DNA of 64,000 bases from Fibrobacter sp. UWH6 (GTDB lineage: Bacteria; Fibrobacterota; Fibrobacteria; Fibrobacterales; Fibrobacteraceae), in the NCBI RefSeq assembly GCF_900142465.1, contig NZ_FRAX01000008.1, positions 1 to 64,000 of the forward strand, read 5' to 3'. Under the pieces are notes generated by a model. It was not told the DNA's origin, made no database searches, and saw nothing but the letters and a program-made list of their open reading frames with translations. Positions 61,201 through 64,000 of this stretch are shown here, in pieces. Both the position numbers and the translations under genes were made by a program. Numbering within the stretch: the first letter of the stretch is position 1; every line of letters starts with the position of its first letter.

Positions 61201-61873
61201 CAACACCACCAATGTACATAGCCGGATAAATACTATTGGGTCGTTCATATCCTTTAACAACGCCCTCGTTGTACGAATTAAGGAACGTTCCATTCATGCT
61301 GGAAAGTCCAACAAGTCCACCTACCCCCGTAGAGCCAACCACAGTACCCTTGTGAAAAACATTTTCCAAAGTGAGATTTCTCGCAAGAGCAACAATTCCT
61401 CCTACATACAGATCTCCATAGAAATAAGAATCAACAATTCCGACATTCCTCACAATCGAGTAATCTTTTTCGGACGTTCCCGTAACAGTCAGGATAAATC
61501 CCGCAGAAGCAAAGGTTTCCGTATTTTTGTAGTAAAGTCCTGATATCGTATGATTTTGCCCGTCAAAAACTCCCGTAAAATTGGCAATAGGAGTCCAGGG
61601 AATAAAATCACTTCCATCCCCATTCAGGGAGTCACCTTCTAAAACATTGTTGTTGACTACAATATCCGCAACAAGCTTCGCGCAAACCGACTCCTTCGAT
61701 TGCCCCCCAGCATCCATCTCATTCATGATTTTTGCGAAACCATACAATTCTTCTGCAGAAGAAATTTGGTAGCAATTGTCAATTTTCATAGGAACCTGCG
61801 GGGTTCCTGAGTATGCAGCAAGAACTGATTCACTTAAAAGGAGGCATAATCCAACGAGAGATACGAATTTCAT
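58250..61873 (-). CDS. large GLUG / InlB-repeat surface protein with C-terminal sorting-like domain
   Basis: A 1207-residue exported protein made of three homologous modules beginning near residues 33, 436 and 801, each opening with a cysteine-led motif (CYEISSGEDLYVFAAIVNG; CYVIKTVDDLYSFAAIVNG). Each module holds GLUG repeats (GGIVGIVGKETDLTIENS); the first two end in a Listeria-Bacteroides repeat (FGGWYSDSDFSGNAVTKI). A Ser-rich linker (about 1098-1130) leads to a C-terminal beta domain like type IX sorting domains. The coding sequence is clearly more AT-rich than its neighbours, suggesting acquisition. It is probably an adhesin-like surface protein. Confidence 0.85.
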   Translation of the reverse strand: MKFVSLVGLCLLLSESVLAAYSGTPQVPMKIDNCYQISSAEELYGFAKIMNEMDAGGQSKESVCAKLVADIVVNNNVLEGDSLNGDGSDFIPWTPIANFTGVFDGQNHTISGLYYKNTETFASAGFILTVTGTSEKDYSIVRNVGIVDSYFYGDLYVGGIVALARNLTLENVFHKGTVVGSTGVGGLVGLSSMNGTFLNSYNEGVVKGYERPNSIYPAMYIGGVAGYIHTGKNLVRNCYNIAQIDQSGSYVGGIVGIVGKETDLTIENSFNTVKLYNALLSGLVGYVDATANLTTNNSFNKGTNSGEFERTDASFSNGELAVMLHYGFKGEVWGQNVGTDPYPILSGFVKGYSGEVTLYDVKLHTFDGDTAEYVQQYLKGVGTTLQVPLRQNYLFGGWYSDSDFSGNAVTKILASDTGSKEFFAKWLKTLEKKDGCYEISSGEDLYVFAAIVNGNDGFTQERTACGRLTANIVVNKNVLDEKGNLNSAGSSTFKTWTPIGPFSGTFDGQGHYISGLYYNDSKKDQIGLFGYVSGSSENPGIIENVGLVDSYINSHDDAGTLIGKATGYVYVKNSYSTSTIKGGTFTGGLVGYENGHALTISNSYFAGNVAGYQCVGGMLGGSYGNEQVKFINSFNTKQGFVGYVKNKKDSSVIVVHSYAPSSSGYGETSVKLEQFKDGSVASALHNYSSTDVDGSVWGQNVGVDLYPVLNVNFDAELFKVSKAAFHYNDDSITDEVMNYVEGVPEYIKNPSVQNKIFVGWYNNKSFDGSVVHPINAETKGDMEFYAKWISIREPETEDECYVIKTVDDLYSFAAIVNGANGMSKQERACAKQVADITVNKDFLKPDGTLKFSDDDLVVWTPIQNFRGTFDGQGHTINGLFYASSYVVGVGLFANLKGDVEGDGAVVKNVGIAQSYLKSSGQAGAIAGTVEGNVLLEGVFNSSIISAGLAGGLVGLVKQNGHLLVRNVFNIGSVRSGDDVSVGGLVGKINSGSFVRIVNSFNGMVLSNGNSNLINCNSDSLCKVEHSYYLSLDSVESVGSAATQLEFADGSIAKALREYDSDEIDGSMWGQNIGVDSYPNLTGEINISGAPVIPSYPGDAPESSSSETLESSSSENPESSPSDEVDPDSSSATDGLDFQLKKIPVVSIYTFKNEIFVDEFDGFVTVFDVNGKLLSKSYSNGTARIKVNRPGTYIVMAGKRMWKVLLKR

Positions 61874-61967
61874 ACGTAAACCATCCTATGGCTAAACTGA
61901 TTTCTTCCACCATCGCAGTGAATTGACTCAGCTAAATCTGATACGGGACTCAGGATGACGCCATGCG

Positions 61968-63347
61968 TTACTTCAAGAACAGGCTCAGCTTTCCGAAATC
62001 GAGGATTGTGATGAACACGAAGAAGCTGATGAAGAAGGCTGCAGCGACGTTCTGAATAATAGTCTGAGTCTTTGTGGAAAGGGGCTTGCCACGGAGTTTT
62101 TCGATGCCGAGGAACATGAGGAGGCCGCCATCGGTAATGGCCAGCGGAAGCAAGTTCATCACGCCAAGGTTGATGCTGATGAGTGCCAGGAGCATAAGGA
62201 ATTCCTGGAAGCCGCTCATCCATACGTTACCCATGACCGCCACGATGGAAACGGGGCCGGAGAATGCGTCCATCTTGACTTGACCCTTGAAGAGGCGGCC
62301 AAAATAACGGAAGATGCTGGTGGTCATTTTCCAGCTGGTAGCGCAAGTCTTTTCAAGAGCCTCGATGGGACCGCGACGAACAAACTTTGTTTCGCGGAAG
62401 AGGACATAGCCCATCTGCACACCCACCATATAGCGCTTGTATTCTTCGTTATAGACCGGAGTCATGGGGAGAGTAAGAGTGTCGCCATTGCGTGTAACGG
62501 TTACGCAGACTTCTTCGCCCTTGGAACCATCAATCTGACGGACCACATCTTCGTAGCGGCCAATATGCTTGCCGTTAATTTCAAGAACGGTATCGTTCTG
62601 AAGAATTCCAGCCTTTTCTGCAGCGGAACCTGCCACCGGCGGCAAACGGACAATCACGCGATTCTGAGGGTAAATGCCAATATCGCCGATACCCATCTTG
62701 GTTTCGGAATCGGTGGAGTCCTGTGCGGGAATTACCAGTTCTTCGGGCACCACAACAATGGTCTGCACAGAACCCTCGCGATGGACTTCCAATTCCACAT
62801 TGGCGCCAAGGCTTACGCCGATCTGCTCGCGGAAATCATCCCAGCCCTGAGTGGGCTTACCGTTAATGGCGGTGATGGTGTCGCCGGGAATAATGCCTGA
62901 AACTTCGGCGGGAGAATTCTTACCTACAAAGCCAATAATCAATTCCTTGTTAGCGGGTTCCTGAACGCCCACCATGTAAAGAATCATCAAAAGGACAAAT
63001 GCAAACACAATGTTGATGAAAGGTCCGGCAAAGGCGATGGCTGCGCGGGCGCCAACGGACTTAGCCATAAAATCACGTTCATCCAGAGCTTCGCCTTCCT
63101 GGATCTTGTCGGGATTTTCACCGGCCATGGCCACATAGCCACCAAAGGGAATGGCGGAAATACAGTATTCGGTTTCGCCAACCTTGTACTTCAGAAGTTT
63201 CTTGCCAAAGCCAACACTAAAGGTGTTCACCTTGACGTTATTCCACTTTGCCACCAGGAAATGACCCAGCTCATGGATAGTCACCAAAAAACTCAGGCCA
63301 ATCAGGCCCAAAACAAACATCAAAACATTATCAAGGACATTTTCCAT
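61968..63347 (-). CDS. rseP: RseP-family intramembrane zinc metalloprotease
   Basis: A site-2 protease that cleaves anti-sigma factors or signal-peptide remnants inside the membrane. The zinc motif HELGH is in VTIHELGHFLVAKW in the first helix, tandem PDZ domains follow (about residues 115-300: GFVGKNSPAEVSGIIPGDTI; GSAAEKAGILQNDTVLEING), and the third ligand lies in NLLPLAITDGG near the last helices. Its 459 residues are normal. It lies 94 bases after the GLUG gene's start on the same strand. Confidence 0.94.
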   Translation of the reverse strand: MENVLDNVLMFVLGLIGLSFLVTIHELGHFLVAKWNNVKVNTFSVGFGKKLLKYKVGETEYCISAIPFGGYVAMAGENPDKIQEGEALDERDFMAKSVGARAAIAFAGPFINIVFAFVLLMILYMVGVQEPANKELIIGFVGKNSPAEVSGIIPGDTITAINGKPTQGWDDFREQIGVSLGANVELEVHREGSVQTIVVVPEELVIPAQDSTDSETKMGIGDIGIYPQNRVIVRLPPVAGSAAEKAGILQNDTVLEINGKHIGRYEDVVRQIDGSKGEEVCVTVTRNGDTLTLPMTPVYNEEYKRYMVGVQMGYVLFRETKFVRRGPIEALEKTCATSWKMTTSIFRYFGRLFKGQVKMDAFSGPVSIVAVMGNVWMSGFQEFLMLLALISINLGVMNLLPLAITDGGLLMFLGIEKLRGKPLSTKTQTIIQNVAAAFFISFFVFITILDFGKLSLFLK

Positions 63348-63411
63348 CGTTTTTCAATATAGCAAAAGGCGAGAGCAACGACGAGTAACACTATGGGCTT
63401 TATAGCAGAAA

Positions 63412-63431
63412 GGCGAGCCGCAAGGCTCGCC
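63412..63431 (-). terminator. terminator of the cellulase gene
   Basis: GGCGAGCC-TTGC-GGCTCGCC on the minus strand, followed by TTTCTG. A second hairpin (CCGGCC/GGCCGG, 63452-63466) lies closer to the gene. Confidence 0.75.
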
Positions 63432-63483
63432 CATCCGCAGTTTTTTATTTACCGGCCAAGGGCCGGTTTTCAAAAGGTTAGAA

Positions 63484-64000
63484 CTACTTTATCTGCATAC
63501 CCTTCAAATCAAAACGTTTTCCATTGCGTTCAATGAAGACCTGCTGATCCACAAATCGCATACGGAGAGCGCCTTCTGGAGAGGAGTGCCTTGTCACAGA
63601 GGGTTTAATTGATGTAGCTTCGCCCTTGGCCACACCACCCACAGCAAAGCTAGGAGCATGGCCAGCATTAAGGGCTTCGATTGCACCAGCCAAATAAGCC
63701 AGCGGAGCATTCCAGTTGATAGCCACTTCGTTGGATGCATAGCTACAATTGTGGTCGGTGTAGGAAGTTGCGGGAACTCCCGTGCGGTAATCCTTACATT
63801 CCCAGGATTCAGAACCGATGTCTTCACCACCGGGCTGAGGACCACCCACCAACATACCGGGCACAGGGTCAGTCACCTTGTCAGCGGTACTGGGACGATG
63901 ATGAGGCTTCTTCGGGGACTTGGTTCCAAAACCTGTCATAAAGGACATGTCCAGAGGATTCTTGCCCAACAGATAATCCAGGACCTTGCGGGCTGCCTTG
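63484..64000 (-). CDS. glycoside hydrolase family 9 endoglucanase, 3' end only
   Basis: The C-terminal part of a GH9 cellulase whose 5' end lies beyond the window. LDYLLGKNPLDMSFMTGFG, then HHRPS and LVGGPQPGGED, are GH9 active-site stretches, and SYASNEVAINWNAPL holds the catalytic-acid Glu. After the catalytic domain come a short linker and a basic module ending VFIERNGKRFDLKGMQIK, like the basic terminal domain of Fibrobacter cellulases. It hydrolyses beta-1,4 glucan outside the cell. Confidence 0.93.
   Translation of the reverse strand, partial: KAARKVLDYLLGKNPLDMSFMTGFGTKSPKKPHHRPSTADKVTDPVPGMLVGGPQPGGEDIGSESWECKDYRTGVPATSYTDHNCSYASNEVAINWNAPLAYLAGAIEALNAGHAPSFAVGGVAKGEATSIKPSVTRHSSPEGALRMRFVDQQVFIERNGKRFDLKGMQIK

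Overview
The window reads as a chromosomal segment of a Fibrobacter-type, rod-shaped, Gram-negative cellulose degrader (phylum Fibrobacterota). This rests on a truncated family 9 cellulase with a basic C-terminal tail at the right edge, lipoproteins with serine-rich linkers after the lipobox Cys, a GLUG/InlB-repeat surface protein, a CotH/lamin-tail lipoprotein, a PorV-like barrel and futalosine-route menaquinone genes. The assignment to lineage is an inference from gene content; no rRNA gene is present. Four tRNA genes are seen (Leu-UAA, Phe-GAA, Ser-UGA, Arg-CCG). Most genes lie in tight minus-strand operons.

Layout. 1-6.4 kb: uvrB, a lipoprotein, gpmI, a small exported protein, tRNA-Leu and a small conserved gene. 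6.4-12.2 kb (minus): ftsX, an EnvC-like protein with a degenerate LytM domain, holB, recJ and a membrane-anchored protein. 12.2-15.7 kb (plus): a YbbR-like protein, tsaD, a small exported protein and birA. 15.7-18.1 kb (minus): ubiE/menG, ubiX and ubiA-type menaquinone genes. 18.2-23.2 kb: CotH lipoprotein, tRNA-Phe, HD-GYP protein, tRNA-Ser, comF. 23.3-28.8 kb: the rod-shape operon mreB-mreC-mreD-mrdA-rodA.

28.8-41.8 kb (minus) is an envelope-machine region. It holds a beta-helix/TSP3/OmpA fusion, a PorV-like barrel fused to TPRs, a giant periplasmic TPR protein, then TolQ, two TolR/ExbD proteins (one without the membrane aspartate), an AgmX/TonB-like protein and an outer-membrane protein. 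One TolQ with two TolR and an AgmX-type partner recalls the Agl-Glt gliding motor of Myxococcus.

41.8-56.4 kb holds housekeeping genes: an Hc1-like histone, mqnD, mqnB, a PfkB kinase, tyrS, a GAF/AAA+/Fis regulator with a broken GAFTGA loop, yqeY, rpsU, a SPOR lipoprotein, rimO, tRNA-Arg, outer-membrane proteins, purE and purD. Several spacers carry a family of TAG-rich simple repeats.

56.5-61.9 kb is an accessory island. An Rpn/PD-(D/E)XK nuclease gene contains an in-frame internal ribosome-binding site and ATG that would yield its C-terminal tail alone. About 500 bases upstream, divergently, lies a separate 57-residue gene that resembles the same tail and has its own promoter, ribosome-binding site and terminator. 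The gap between them holds palindromic repeats. This looks like a nuclease/intragenic-antitoxin arrangement with an added free-standing antitoxin-like protein, and it is my best candidate for an undescribed system. The AT-rich GLUG protein gene follows, then rseP and the cellulase fragment.
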